The notes: a model not told the origin generated them from the sequence alone. A stretch of DNA of 64,000 bases from CAZGZD01 sp964401915 (GCA_964401915.1 CAYOAI010000003.1:1-64000), one strand, 5' to 3'. Positions 44,355 to 53,923 are shown, counted from the first letter of the stretch. Program-made: numbers and translations.

Positions 44355-44452
44355 TTAAAGTCTTGTAACTTATATCGTGTAACGTGAACCCCAAGAGCTA
44401 ATTCATTGAGTTTTCTTGAGTTGCATATTACAGGGTACAGGTTTTGTGAGTA

Positions 44453-44926
44453 CTACCATTTAAGGTGGGCGAATGCTTTGTTTGACTCAGCTAATTTCTC
44501 AACCTGAGTCTTTTTGGCAACAGCATTACCTTGATTTTTTGAAGCTTCAATAAGTTCTGTATATAGTTTATTTTCGAAAGATCTGAATTCTTTATTCGAT
44601 CTTGAGTTTGCGGCATCAATGATCCAGTTGAGCGCAAGAAAAAGTTTGCGCTCGCGCCTTACTTCAATAGGTACAAGATAGGATGCACCACCCAATCGTC
44701 GTGGTCTTACTTCATGTTGAGGAGCTACATTTTGAATTGCCTGCAAAAGAACATTTAGTGGATCTTGACCCTCGCCTTTAATTCTCTCGAGCGCTTTATA
44801 AATAAGATTTCGAGCGACTTCTTTTTTGCCATCTCGCATTACAAATGTTATCAACTTTGCAACTTCAAGGCTCCCATAGACAGGATCTGCTCTGAACTCA
44901 ATCTTTTTATAGGGTCGTCGTGGCAT
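44453..44926 (-). CDS. rpsG: 30S ribosomal protein S7
   Basis: 157 residues, typical length. MPRRPYKKIEFRADPVYGS at the start, then LITFVMRDGKKEVARNLIYKAL and RPRRLGGASYLVPIEVR are the S7 signatures. Primary 16S rRNA binder that nucleates the small-subunit head. Between rpsL and fusA; the 98-base gap to fusA contains short GTTACA-type repeats (44362-44386 region) that resemble those before the 5S gene. Confidence 0.97.
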   Translation of the reverse strand: MPRRPYKKIEFRADPVYGSLEVAKLITFVMRDGKKEVARNLIYKALERIKGEGQDPLNVLLQAIQNVAPQHEVRPRRLGGASYLVPIEVRRERKLFLALNWIIDAANSRSNKEFRSFENKLYTELIEASKNQGNAVAKKTQVEKLAESNKAFAHLKW

Positions 44927-44953
44927 ATTATTAATTTATTTTCTTAAATGATG

Positions 44954-45373
44954 TTAACTTTTTACTTTTTCCATCTTTGTTCCATATTTGGAACGAGAAG
45001 TCTTGCGGCCCTGCGTGCCTGTGGTATCAAAACGGCCTCGTACAATATGATATTTAACCCCAGCAAGATCTTTTACTCGTCCTCCCCGAACCTGTACAAC
45101 AGAGTGTTCAGCAAGTGTATGCCCGATGCCTGGTATGTACGCTGTTACTTCCATCTTGTTGGATAGGCGAACACGCGCGACCTTACGCAACGCCGAGTTT
45201 GGCTTACGAGGAGTCATAGTGCGCACAATCATACACACTCCACGCTTAAGTGGTGCATTTGACGCGACGTATTTGCGTTTTAGTGAATTAAATGTTGTCT
45301 TGAGTGCTGCTGACTTCGACTTGCCCACTCGTCTCTGTCTCTTGTTCTTCAACAGCTGGTTGATTGTCGGCAT
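44954..45373 (-). CDS. rpsL: 30S ribosomal protein S12
   Basis: 139 residues. MPTINQLLKNKRQRRVGKSKSA, RGVCMIVRTMTPRKPNSALRKVARVRL and HSVVQVRGGRVKDL are canonical S12. The streptomycin-site Lys42 (E. coli numbering) is Arg (TPRKPNSA), while Lys87 is kept. The start lies inside rpoC: the first 86 bases overlap the rpoC 3' end in another frame. S12 monitors codon-anticodon pairing at the decoding centre. Confidence 0.96.
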   Translation of the reverse strand: MPTINQLLKNKRQRRVGKSKSAALKTTFNSLKRKYVASNAPLKRGVCMIVRTMTPRKPNSALRKVARVRLSNKMEVTAYIPGIGHTLAEHSVVQVRGGRVKDLAGVKYHIVRGRFDTTGTQGRKTSRSKYGTKMEKVKS

Positions 45374-48300
45374 ATTTTTGCAAAAACTTATTATAATATT
45401 TATCTATTAACTCTTTCGTCACTGGAATTAGCCTTCCAATTATAACATTTTCTTTAAGGCCCAACAAGTAATCCGCCTGACCCTTTATTGCTGCACTGGA
45501 GAGTACATTGGTAGTTTGTTCAAAAGATGCTGCAGAAAGCCATGAGTCTGTATGAATTGAGGCCTTTGTAATTCCAAGAATTGATACTTTTCCAATCGCT
45601 GGCTTTCCACCTTGGGAAAGGTGTCTTTTATTTTCCTCTTCAAATCTGATTCTGGATACGACCTCGCCCTTAATGAATGCAGTATCTCCCTCTTCTTCAA
45701 TAATGACTTTCTCGCTCATTTTGCGAATGATGACCTCACAGTGCTTATCATGGATCACAATTCCTTGTGATTCATATACATCTTGAATCTCGTTCAGAAG
45801 ATACATCTGGGCACTTCGGAGTCCTTTGATTGACAAGATATCATTTATATGTAGGTGTCCTTCAGAGAGAGCTGCTCCACGCGCTACAAGATCTCCATCT
45901 TTTATCTTAAGGCGTTGATTCATAGGGATCATAAACTCTTGTTTTTCACCTTCTTCTTGTCCAGTCCCACTTGCTTGAATTGTGATTTGATACATCTCAC
46001 GGTCTGTATCTTCGACGACCCTTACCTTTCCGTTTATCTCAGCTATTGGAGATATTACTTTCGGTGTTCGAGTCTCAAAAAGCTCTTCAACTCGGGGAAG
46101 ACCTTGTGTCACATCCGATATAACAATTCCTCCAAAGTGTCTGACTCGCATGGTAAGCTGAGTTCCTGGTTCTCCAATAGATTGTGCTGCGATTACACCA
46201 ACAGGTACACCAATCTCAACAACCCGATTTGTGGAAAGGTCGACCCCATAACACGTTTGGCATACACCATATTTTGATTCACAGACAAGAGCAGAACGTA
46301 TAGTCGCTTCTTCTATGTCGTATTCTTGAAGCTTGATCGAAGCATCTTCATCGACCAGTGTTCCAGCCTTGAGAATAGTGGATTTTTTGTTAGTTATATC
46401 GCTTGCCAAGAATCGGCCCTTAATTCGAAGTTGAAGCTTGCTTCCACGAGTATCTTCTTTTTTGATAGTGAGTCCTTGAGTGGTGCCACAGTCTTCCTCA
46501 CGAACAATCATGTCATGGGATACGTCAACAAGACGGCGAGTGAGGTATCCGGCATCTGCTGTCTTAAGTGCTGAGTCGGTGAGTCCTTTACGAGCTCCAC
46601 GTGCTGATATTACATATTCAAAAATCGACAATCCCTCTCGATAATTTGATTTAGTTGGAACCTCAATGATCTTACCGACGGGATCAACGACGAGCCCTTT
46701 CATAGCCGACAATTGCTTAAGTTGTTCTCGGGATGCACGCGCACCACCAGACTGAATAATAATTTTTACTGGATTTTCAGCATCGATCTTATTCCATGTA
46801 CGATCTGCAAGGTTTTCAGTGGTCTCAATCCATATTTTATTACCTGAACGCCTCTTTTCATCGAGTGTAAGTAGTCCCAGGCTATAATTTTTATTTATCT
46901 TTTCTATCTCTCCTTCTGCTTTTTCAATGATTTCTCCCTTTTCTTCAATAATTTCACAGTCAAAGATCGAGACAGAAAGACCACCACAGACAGTCGCACC
47001 CCAAAAACCTGTTTCTTTGATTCGATCAATTAGTTCTCCAATTTTTTCATTCTCCGAATAAAGCTTTCGTGCAAGAGTGATGATGTCTTTTATATCAGCT
47101 GCTTTGACGTCTTTATTTATAAATCTCAACTCTTCATTGAGCGAGTTATTGAAGATGATTCGACCAACAGAAGTCTTGATGGTGACACCATCAACTCTTA
47201 CCCAGATAGGCTGTCTGAGTATTACCTCATTAAGTTGATAAGCGGCAATCGCCATATCTGAATTTGCAAAAATTCTGAGCGAATCATCTTTTGCATCTTT
47301 AAACGCATTGTCAAGAGTGGTAAGGTAGTAAACTCCAAGAGCCATCTCCTTATTTGGCACAACAATTGGCGAGCCGTCTGCTGGTTTGAGTAGATTCTGG
47401 TATGGCATCATTCGACTTTTTACCTCGTCTATTGCGGCAACTGAGAGGGGAAGGAATACGCCCATAGCGTCTCCGTCAAAGTCTGCGTTGTACCCAGCGC
47501 ACACTGTTGGATGAAGTTTGATTGCATATGCATCTGTGAGAACAGGATAGAATGCTAGAATTGAGAGTTTGTGAAGAGTAGGCGCTCGATTCAAAAGCAC
47601 GGGGTGATTCTTGGTCACCTCTTCCAAAATGTCGTAGATTACGGGCTCTTTCTGTTCAAGGAAAGTTTTGGCGGATCTGATATTGGGTGCAAGTCCACGA
47701 ACAATAATCTCACGAAGGAGATGAGGTTTAAAAAGCTCTATCGCCATCTCTTTAGGTATGCCGCACTGGTTGATCTTAAGCTCAGGTCCGACTATGATAG
47801 TAGACCGACCGGAATAATCCACACGCTTACCCAAAAGATTCTGTCTAAATCGACCCTGCTTGCCTCGCAGAACATCAGAAAGTGATTTTTGCACTTTTGC
47901 TGCACCTCCTGCTGCACGAGTTCTTCCTCTTGATTTTTGAAGGTCAAGGAGCGAATCAACAGCCTCCTGAAGCATTCTTTTTTCATTACGAAGTATGATT
48001 TCAGGTGCACCAAGATCGATAAGTTGCTTAAGTCGGTTATTGCGATTGATTACTCGTCTATAAAAATCATTAAGGTCACTTGTTGCAAATTTACCACCAG
48101 GAAGTTGTACGACAGGGCGCAAATCAGGTGGAATTACAGGAAGAACGGTCAATATTGTCCATACGGGTGAAGTCTGACTTTTGATCAGGGACTCTATGAC
48201 TCGAACTTTTTTGAGGAGTTTGCTACGTCTTTCACCTTTTGCTTTGGTTAGATCATTGAGAGTCTGGGTATAGGATTTTTGAAGATCAAGCTCAAGGAAT

Positions 48301-49121
48301 ATATCGTATATTACCTCAGATCCCATTCCAACATCGATGAAGTTGCCAAGTTCACGTTCTTTAAGGTAGAGATAATCTTCTTCCTCAAGTACATCAAAAG
48401 CTTGGATTGTCTTAATAATCTTGAGGATGCGATCGAAGAATACGCTTTTTTGGGATTTGCGTTCAGAGTATTTATTTGATAGTTGTTTGAGCTGTTCTTT
48501 TTCTTTCAAGTCAAGCTCGACAAATGCTATGTCTTGTTGCTCTTTGTTTGAGAGCTTCTTTTTGATCGCCTCTTTTTGTTTGTCAAAATTTTCTCGTACG
48601 CTCTGTTTTTCTATTTTATAAAGTCCTTCAATCTCTTCAATTTCTTTATCTTTGATAGTAGAAAGTGCGGTAAGCTCAACTTTTCGCTTTTCAGGATCAA
48701 CATCTTTGACGAGGTAGAGGGCATAGTATATGATGCGCTCAAGAGATTGTGGAGGAATATCCAAAAGTACGCTGAGAGGTGAGGACGATCCTTTAAAATA
48801 CCAAATGTGGGCGATAGGGGATGCGAGTTTGATATGACCCATTCGCTCTCGTCTTACGGCCGAGGTGGTGACTTCTACTCCACATCTATCACATACAATA
48901 CCTTTGTATCGTATTCTTTTGTATTTACCACAGTAACATTCGTAGTCTTTAGTTGGACCGAAAATACGCTCATCAAAAAGACCGTCTTTTTCAGGTCTCA
49001 GGGTTCGATAGTTGATAGTCTCTGGTTTTGTGACTTCACCGCGTGACCACACTGTAATTTCATCAGGGGAGGCGAGGTGAATCTTAAGACCCGAAAAATC
49101 AACAATTGGCAAATCTTCCAT
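45288..49121 (-). CDS. rpoC: DNA-directed RNA polymerase subunit beta'
   Basis: 1277 residues. N-terminal zinc site CYCGKYKRIRYKGIVCDRCG, the catalytic NADFDGD motif (NADFDGDAMGVFLPL, near 520, three Asp for Mg) and the second zinc cluster (CGTTQG and CESKYGVCQTCYG) are all present. An internal insertion of Lys/Glu-rich coil lies near residues 165-230. The C-terminal ~27 residues (Glu/Thr/Ser-rich) are encoded in the region shared with rpsL and do not look like conserved beta' sequence. Starts four bases after rpoB. Confidence 0.97.
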   Translation of the reverse strand: MEDLPIVDFSGLKIHLASPDEITVWSRGEVTKPETINYRTLRPEKDGLFDERIFGPTKDYECYCGKYKRIRYKGIVCDRCGVEVTTSAVRRERMGHIKLASPIAHIWYFKGSSSPLSVLLDIPPQSLERIIYYALYLVKDVDPEKRKVELTALSTIKDKEIEEIEGLYKIEKQSVRENFDKQKEAIKKKLSNKEQQDIAFVELDLKEKEQLKQLSNKYSERKSQKSVFFDRILKIIKTIQAFDVLEEEDYLYLKERELGNFIDVGMGSEVIYDIFLELDLQKSYTQTLNDLTKAKGERRSKLLKKVRVIESLIKSQTSPVWTILTVLPVIPPDLRPVVQLPGGKFATSDLNDFYRRVINRNNRLKQLIDLGAPEIILRNEKRMLQEAVDSLLDLQKSRGRTRAAGGAAKVQKSLSDVLRGKQGRFRQNLLGKRVDYSGRSTIIVGPELKINQCGIPKEMAIELFKPHLLREIIVRGLAPNIRSAKTFLEQKEPVIYDILEEVTKNHPVLLNRAPTLHKLSILAFYPVLTDAYAIKLHPTVCAGYNADFDGDAMGVFLPLSVAAIDEVKSRMMPYQNLLKPADGSPIVVPNKEMALGVYYLTTLDNAFKDAKDDSLRIFANSDMAIAAYQLNEVILRQPIWVRVDGVTIKTSVGRIIFNNSLNEELRFINKDVKAADIKDIITLARKLYSENEKIGELIDRIKETGFWGATVCGGLSVSIFDCEIIEEKGEIIEKAEGEIEKINKNYSLGLLTLDEKRRSGNKIWIETTENLADRTWNKIDAENPVKIIIQSGGARASREQLKQLSAMKGLVVDPVGKIIEVPTKSNYREGLSIFEYVISARGARKGLTDSALKTADAGYLTRRLVDVSHDMIVREEDCGTTQGLTIKKEDTRGSKLQLRIKGRFLASDITNKKSTILKAGTLVDEDASIKLQEYDIEEATIRSALVCESKYGVCQTCYGVDLSTNRVVEIGVPVGVIAAQSIGEPGTQLTMRVRHFGGIVISDVTQGLPRVEELFETRTPKVISPIAEINGKVRVVEDTDREMYQITIQASGTGQEEGEKQEFMIPMNQRLKIKDGDLVARGAALSEGHLHINDILSIKGLRSAQMYLLNEIQDVYESQGIVIHDKHCEVIIRKMSEKVIIEEEGDTAFIKGEVVSRIRFEEENKRHLSQGGKPAIGKVSILGITKASIHTDSWLSAASFEQTTNVLSSAAIKGQADYLLGLKENVIIGRLIPVTKELIDKYYNKFLQKYADNQPAVEEQETETSGQVEVSSTQDNI

Positions 49122-49125
49122 ATTT

Positions 49126-52100
49126 TTATTTCATATAATCAACTGATAGTCCCAATGCGTTTAACTCCTTCAAAAGTACGTGGAAAGACTCTGGTACTGA
49201 TGATTGAGGTATATCAAGGCCCTTTATAATAAGTTCAAATGCCTTGACACGGCCACGCACGTCATCACTCTTAATAGTCAACATTTCTTGTAAGGTAGCG
49301 GGTACTCGGTGTGCTTCAAGAGCCCAGACTTCCATCTCACCAAATCTTTGTCCACCCATCTGAGACTTTCCACCAAGAGGTTGCTGGGTGACGAGTGAGT
49401 ATGGGCCAACAGATCGAGCATGGAACTTGTCTTCGATCATGTGAATAAGCTTCATAATGTATCCGACTCCGACTAGCACTGGCCGATCAAACGGTCGTCC
49501 AGTTGCGCCGTCATAAATTATTCTTTTTCCGTCTGTCGGGAGTCCAAGTTTTTTCAGTTCGCTGGTTATAAATTCTTCTTTAATTCCTTCAAAGACAGGA
49601 ACAGAGATATGAGTCCCCTCTTTTTGAGCAATAATTCCAAGTAAGGTCTCAAAAAGCTGTCCCAAATTCATACGAGCCAGGATAGAGAGGGGAGAGATGA
49701 TAATGTCAACAGGTGTACCATCTTCAAGATAGGGCATTTCCCAATCAGGAAGTATGCGAGAGATGACTCCTTTATTTCCATGTCGTCCGGCAAGTTTGTC
49801 TCCGACTCTGATTTTACGAAGTTGAGATGTGGTAACCAGCATTCGTCTTATAATGCTTGGCTCAAGTTCGTTTGGATCTTTCTTAGTGTCAATAGACTTG
49901 ATATCCACAACAGTACCTTTTTTGCCGTATGGCATACGAAGTGAGGTATCCTTGACGTCTTTGGCTTTCTCCCCAAATATTGCACGCAGTAGTCTTTCTT
50001 CAGCTGAAAGTTCTTTTTCTCCTTTGGGGGCGACTTTACCAACAAGTATATCTCCACCTTTTACATCAGTGCCCACAACGACGAGTCCTTCACGATCAAG
50101 GTTTTGCAGTACTTCTTCTCGGACGTTTGGAATATCTCGGGTAAGCTCTTCTGGTCCAAGTTTTGTCTCAACAAGATCTGATATAAATTCTTCACTGGAC
50201 ATTGAGGTGAGAATATCTTCTCGGACAAGGCGCTCAGAGATTACGAACCCGTCCTCATATCCGAGACCGTTTAAAGAGGTGTAGGCAATGACAAGATTCT
50301 GTCCGATTGCGAGTCGTCCTGATTCAGTTGCTGGTCCATCGATAATCACTTCGCCTTTAGTCATCTTCTGATTTGGCTCGACACGTGGTTTTTGATCAAA
50401 GACGACATCTTTATTAGTTTTTACAAATCGACTTAAATTGTATTCATGTTTTTTACCACTTTTTCCTTTAAAAATAATTTTTTCACCGTCAACATATTCA
50501 ACTTTTCCATCTTCTGGTGCAAAGACAGTGCGACCTAATGCCGAGGCAACTACTTTTTCCATTCCTGTTCCGACATATGGGCTTTGGGGTTTGATGAGTG
50601 GGATAGCCTGACATTGCATGTGTGTTCCCATAAGGGCTCGTGAGGCATCGTCATTTTGCAAAAAGGGAATAAGCGCTGCTGATGCACCAACAACCTGTTG
50701 GGAAGAGATGTCGACATAGTTGAGCTTATCCGCTGTTATTTCGACAATATCTTTTTCGTGTCGGGCTACAATCTTTTGTTGCTGTATGACTCCACTTTTA
50801 TCAACCGCAATATTGCTTGATGTTATGTAGCAATCTTGCTCATCATCTGCTTCAAGATACACAATGTCACTCGTTAGTTTGGAAATTGTCTTGCCTGCTT
50901 TTTTAAGATGTTGGACTTTTTTATAAGGAGTCTCAAGAAATCCATATTTATTGACCTTGCTGTAGAGAGCCATATAAGTTACAACACCGATATTTGGACC
51001 CTCGGGAGATCGGATTGGACAGATTTTTCCGTATTGGGAAGTTGATATGTCTCGGATAGAGAAAGATGCTCGCTCTTTCTCAATTCCACCCGGGCCACCG
51101 ACTGTAATTCGCCTTGCATTGTCAAGTTCTGAAAGTGGGTTGGTTTGATCGACAATTGTTGAAAGTTGATTGGTTCGGAAAAACGAATTCATAGCAATTG
51201 TGAGCGGTTTTGAATTGACGATTTGGGCTGGATTTATACTTGTCTCACCTGTTACAAGACTCATTCTCTCCTTTATCTCTCGCTCAACACGAACCATACC
51301 GACACGAATTCCATACATGCCAACCAGCTCGCCCACTGTTCGAAGACGACGATTCCCTAAGTGGTCAATATCATCAAATTTGCCACGTCCCGCTGTAATA
51401 TTGACAAGATATTTTATTGTTTCGATGAGATCGGTTTTGGTGAGGAGATAATTCTCATCCACAATATCAAGGTCAAGTCCCAGTTTTTTATTTATTTTAT
51501 ATCGTCCAACATCTGCAAGAGAGTAGCGTCGTGGATTAAAAAATAAATTTTTGAGATTATCGTAAGCATTATCAATAATAAGTGGCTCACCAGGCTTGAT
51601 TTTTCTGTACATCTCAAGCACAGCTTCATCTCGGTTAACTGTAGTGTCTTTTTTAAGAGTGGGGGTAATATATTTTTCAAGAAGTGTGGGATCAAGATCT
51701 TTGAAGTGGTGAAGAATCTGGGCACTTGATTCTCCATCGAAAGCTTTGATAAATACTGGCGCCAAGAATTTTCTTTTTTTATTGACCTTAATTTCAATAA
51801 GATTATGCTTGCTGATTGAAATATCAATCCAGGCTCCGATAAATGGACGAATCTCAGCATTGTAGATTGTTTGTCCTGTTGATTTGTCAATTTCAGCTGT
51901 GAAATAGACGCCTGGAGACCTCACAAGTTGATTTATGATGATTCGCTCAATTCCATTTATGATAAAGCTTCCACGATCTGTCATTTTGGGAATATTACAA
52001 AAATAGACATCTTGTGATTTTTGTGAGCCTGTTTTTTTGTTGGTTAGCTTGAGCTTTAGATATAGGGGAACGTCAAAAGTAAGTTTTTTTGTTAGACAAA

Positions 52101-52356
52101 GCTTGAATTCGTAGCGTGGTTCTCCAAAGTGAATGTCCTCAAGCGCGAGTGTAAATTTTTTGCCAGTGTAGTCTTCAACGGGAAAAAATTCATTAAGAAT
52201 TTTTTTAAGGTTGGTCGTGATGAAGGTATTCCACGAGTTTTTCTGGATCTCGATGAGATCAAAAGTATCGAGATGGGTGTCTTTAGTACCCAGATAGATC
52301 TCAGGTCGATGTTTTCCTGGGTTTTTTTGAGTTTTGTTCGTGGATTTAGTTTGCAT
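49126..52356 (-). CDS. rpoB: DNA-directed RNA polymerase subunit beta
   Basis: 1076 residues from the ATG at 52356; a TTG ten codons upstream (52386) keeps the frame open and cannot be excluded, and neither has a clear RBS. Family stretches: RRLRTVGELVGMYGIRVGM, ICPIRSPEGPNIGVV, GDKLAGRHGNKGVIS. The rifampicin pocket segment reads LSTIVDQTNPLSELDNARRIT, with Thr, Ile, Asn and Thr at E. coli positions 513, 514, 526 and 531. First gene of the rpoB-rpoC-rpsL-rpsG-fusA operon, whose promoter and leader hairpin lie at 52419-52494. Confidence 0.96.
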   Translation of the reverse strand: MQTKSTNKTQKNPGKHRPEIYLGTKDTHLDTFDLIEIQKNSWNTFITTNLKKILNEFFPVEDYTGKKFTLALEDIHFGEPRYEFKLCLTKKLTFDVPLYLKLKLTNKKTGSQKSQDVYFCNIPKMTDRGSFIINGIERIIINQLVRSPGVYFTAEIDKSTGQTIYNAEIRPFIGAWIDISISKHNLIEIKVNKKRKFLAPVFIKAFDGESSAQILHHFKDLDPTLLEKYITPTLKKDTTVNRDEAVLEMYRKIKPGEPLIIDNAYDNLKNLFFNPRRYSLADVGRYKINKKLGLDLDIVDENYLLTKTDLIETIKYLVNITAGRGKFDDIDHLGNRRLRTVGELVGMYGIRVGMVRVEREIKERMSLVTGETSINPAQIVNSKPLTIAMNSFFRTNQLSTIVDQTNPLSELDNARRITVGGPGGIEKERASFSIRDISTSQYGKICPIRSPEGPNIGVVTYMALYSKVNKYGFLETPYKKVQHLKKAGKTISKLTSDIVYLEADDEQDCYITSSNIAVDKSGVIQQQKIVARHEKDIVEITADKLNYVDISSQQVVGASAALIPFLQNDDASRALMGTHMQCQAIPLIKPQSPYVGTGMEKVVASALGRTVFAPEDGKVEYVDGEKIIFKGKSGKKHEYNLSRFVKTNKDVVFDQKPRVEPNQKMTKGEVIIDGPATESGRLAIGQNLVIAYTSLNGLGYEDGFVISERLVREDILTSMSSEEFISDLVETKLGPEELTRDIPNVREEVLQNLDREGLVVVGTDVKGGDILVGKVAPKGEKELSAEERLLRAIFGEKAKDVKDTSLRMPYGKKGTVVDIKSIDTKKDPNELEPSIIRRMLVTTSQLRKIRVGDKLAGRHGNKGVISRILPDWEMPYLEDGTPVDIIISPLSILARMNLGQLFETLLGIIAQKEGTHISVPVFEGIKEEFITSELKKLGLPTDGKRIIYDGATGRPFDRPVLVGVGYIMKLIHMIEDKFHARSVGPYSLVTQQPLGGKSQMGGQRFGEMEVWALEAHRVPATLQEMLTIKSDDVRGRVKAFELIIKGLDIPQSSVPESFHVLLKELNALGLSVDYMK

Positions 52357-52418
52357 CGCGTAATTAAGTTTGCCCAGTAATCGCAACCTGAGTGCGTATT
52401 CTTTTTTTGAATAAATAA

Positions 52419-52448
52419 AATCCCCCTTCCCGGATAGTGGGGGGGATT
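52419..52448 (-). promoter_or_regulatory. Terminator-like hairpin in the rpoB leader (possible attenuator)
   Basis: On the minus strand AATCCCCC and GGGGGATT pair around a 14-base loop and are followed by TTTATTTATT. The hairpin lies between the predicted promoter (52466-52494) and rpoB, so it could reduce read-through into the operon. It may equally serve as the terminator of the upstream small gene. Confidence 0.5.
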
Positions 52449-52465
52449 AGCAAAAACTAGGTAGA

Positions 52466-52494
52466 AGAATACACGATGTGCTTTTAAAAGTCAA
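52466..52494 (-). promoter_or_regulatory. Promoter of the rpoB operon
   Basis: TTGACT (52494-52489), exactly 17 bases, then TATTCT (52471-52466) on the minus strand. Predicted start near 52459 leaves a leader of about 70-100 bases before rpoB. One of only two promoters in the window with a good -35. Confidence 0.6.
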
Positions 52495-52501
52495 GTCTTT
52501 T

Positions 52502-52849
52502 TTACTTTATTTCTTGATCTTCTTTTAAAAATAGTTTTTTTGTATGTTTGCTATTTATTCCAATTCGGTCAATCAAGGCTTTGAGCGGGGAACTGCTTTG
52601 AGCGACATTTTCAAAAACGTGCTCAACTGGCTTTATAGTATCTTTAATATACCCTTCTGCTTCAAGTCCATATTCTTTTAAAATTCCCTCAACTTCTCCC
52701 TCAAGATTCTCAGCGCTGTCGGCTAAGTGTCGAATAGTTTCTCGTCCCTTTTGGGTCCCAAATGCCCATACTAAAGCAGCTCCGCCCAGTAATCCAAGGC
52801 CGAATCCATACCATGTATTGTCACTCTGATTGTTTTTTTTGTTTTTCAT
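52502..52849 (-). CDS. YtxH-like small membrane protein
   Basis: 115 residues from the ATG at 52849. After a basic polar start, WYGFGLGLLGGAALVWAFGTQKGRETIRHL forms a Gly-rich transmembrane helix with the FGTxxGRETR-like ending seen in YtxH-type proteins, then a helical tail. Role unknown; such proteins appear in envelope stress sets. Overlaps the preceding gene by 29 bases. The last residues are Lys/Glu-rich. Confidence 0.6.
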   Translation of the reverse strand: MKNKKNNQSDNTWYGFGLGLLGGAALVWAFGTQKGRETIRHLADSAENLEGEVEGILKEYGLEAEGYIKDTIKPVEHVFENVAQSSSPLKALIDRIGINSKHTKKLFLKEDQEIK

Positions 52850-53096
52850 GTTTTTTTTTGTTGAAAGTCTCAAGTGCTTGAAAGATTACTTTGGTTCCGG
52901 TAATGAACCCAAGTACCTCATGCATACCATTGCCAAGAGTGCCGCTAACTTTCTCAAAGCCTTCGATAATTGCATTCACTCGTCCAAGAGCTTTTTTTAG
53001 CTCCCAAAGTGCAAGTACGAGATAGACTCCAACGACTATGAGGAAAAGTGTTGTGACGGAAAGAGTCACGATAAGAAAAATCTGAGTAATATCCAT
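52821..53096 (-). CDS. DUF948-like small membrane protein
   Basis: 91 residues from MDITQIF at 53096 (an earlier in-frame ATG seems too far out). One N-terminal helix (5-30, IFLIVTLSVTTLFLIVVGVYLVLALWEL) precedes an amphipathic coil (KKALGRVNAIIEGFEKVSGTLG) and a Lys-rich tail. The order DUF948-like then YtxH-like is a frequent pair in Gram-positive bacteria. Function unknown. Confidence 0.55.
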   Translation of the reverse strand: MDITQIFLIVTLSVTTLFLIVVGVYLVLALWELKKALGRVNAIIEGFEKVSGTLGNGMHEVLGFITGTKVIFQALETFNKKKHEKQKKQSE

Positions 53097-53157
53097 TACT
53101 ATTATTGTGGAAGAAACCTGCGTAAAATGCAAGAGCTGCTTTCGACTTATACCTATA

Positions 53158-53916
53158 CTACTCTTGAGCTTTCAGTTGAGTGCGAAGAAAATCAGACCCT
53201 CTTTTTTTGCCCCAGTACAAGTTTGCAAGAAGAAGGGTGTCGGCGGTACCAGCGTCCAGCCAATAACCATCAAGCTCAGCCCACTTCATAGCTTCATCCT
53301 GAATATAAAGATTATTGACATCAGTAATCTCAAGTTCTGCTCGGGCTGATGGTTTGCATTTGCGTATGTAATCAAACACTTTGTGATCGTATAGATATAG
53401 TCCTGTTACGGCAAAATCAGAAGGAGGAGTCGCTGGCTTCTCAATAATATTTATTATTCGGTTTGTGTCATGGGGATCAAATTGCGGCACACCAAATCGT
53501 CTGGGATCTGCGACCTTTTTCAAATATACGAGCGCACCTTCGGAAAAATTACCAACTGATTGGGAGATATCTGCATCGGTCGTATTATCTCCAAGCATCA
53601 CACAGATAGCCTCGCCATCCGCAAAATCTTCAGCAAGTGCAAGCGCGTCAGCAATTCCGCCATCTGGCTTTTCTTGGAATGCATACTCGAGATGTTCGAC
53701 GCCAAACTCTTCTCCATTTTTGACAACGTGAATAAAGTCGCCAGAGTGTGGTCCTGATACCACAATCAGAATATTTTTGATGCCTGCCTTAACGAGTGTT
53801 TGAATAGGATAGAAGATCATCGGCTTATCATATACAGGCAGAAGATGCTTGTTGGTTGCAAAAGTAAGTGGGTAGAGTCGTGTCCCCAGTCCTCCAGCGA
53901 GAATTACTCCTTTCAT
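53158..53916 (-). CDS. rmlA: RmlA-like nucleotidyltransferase (sugar-1-phosphate)
   Basis: 252 residues. The loop GVILAGGLGTRLYPLTFATNKHLLPVYDKPMI at the start is the glucose-1-phosphate thymidylyltransferase signature, with Gly-rich nucleotide loop and the catalytic KHLLPV; VMLGDNTTDADI carries the metal Asp and EKPATPPSDFAVTGLYLYD the sugar site. The C-terminus is shorter than in full-length RmlA (about 290). Makes dTDP- or UDP-sugars for envelope glycans; dTDP-glucose is most likely. Next to small membrane protein genes. Confidence 0.82.
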   Translation of the reverse strand: MKGVILAGGLGTRLYPLTFATNKHLLPVYDKPMIFYPIQTLVKAGIKNILIVVSGPHSGDFIHVVKNGEEFGVEHLEYAFQEKPDGGIADALALAEDFADGEAICVMLGDNTTDADISQSVGNFSEGALVYLKKVADPRRFGVPQFDPHDTNRIINIIEKPATPPSDFAVTGLYLYDHKVFDYIRKCKPSARAELEITDVNNLYIQDEAMKWAELDGYWLDAGTADTLLLANLYWGKKRGSDFLRTQLKAQE

Positions 53917-53923
53917 GTTGAGA

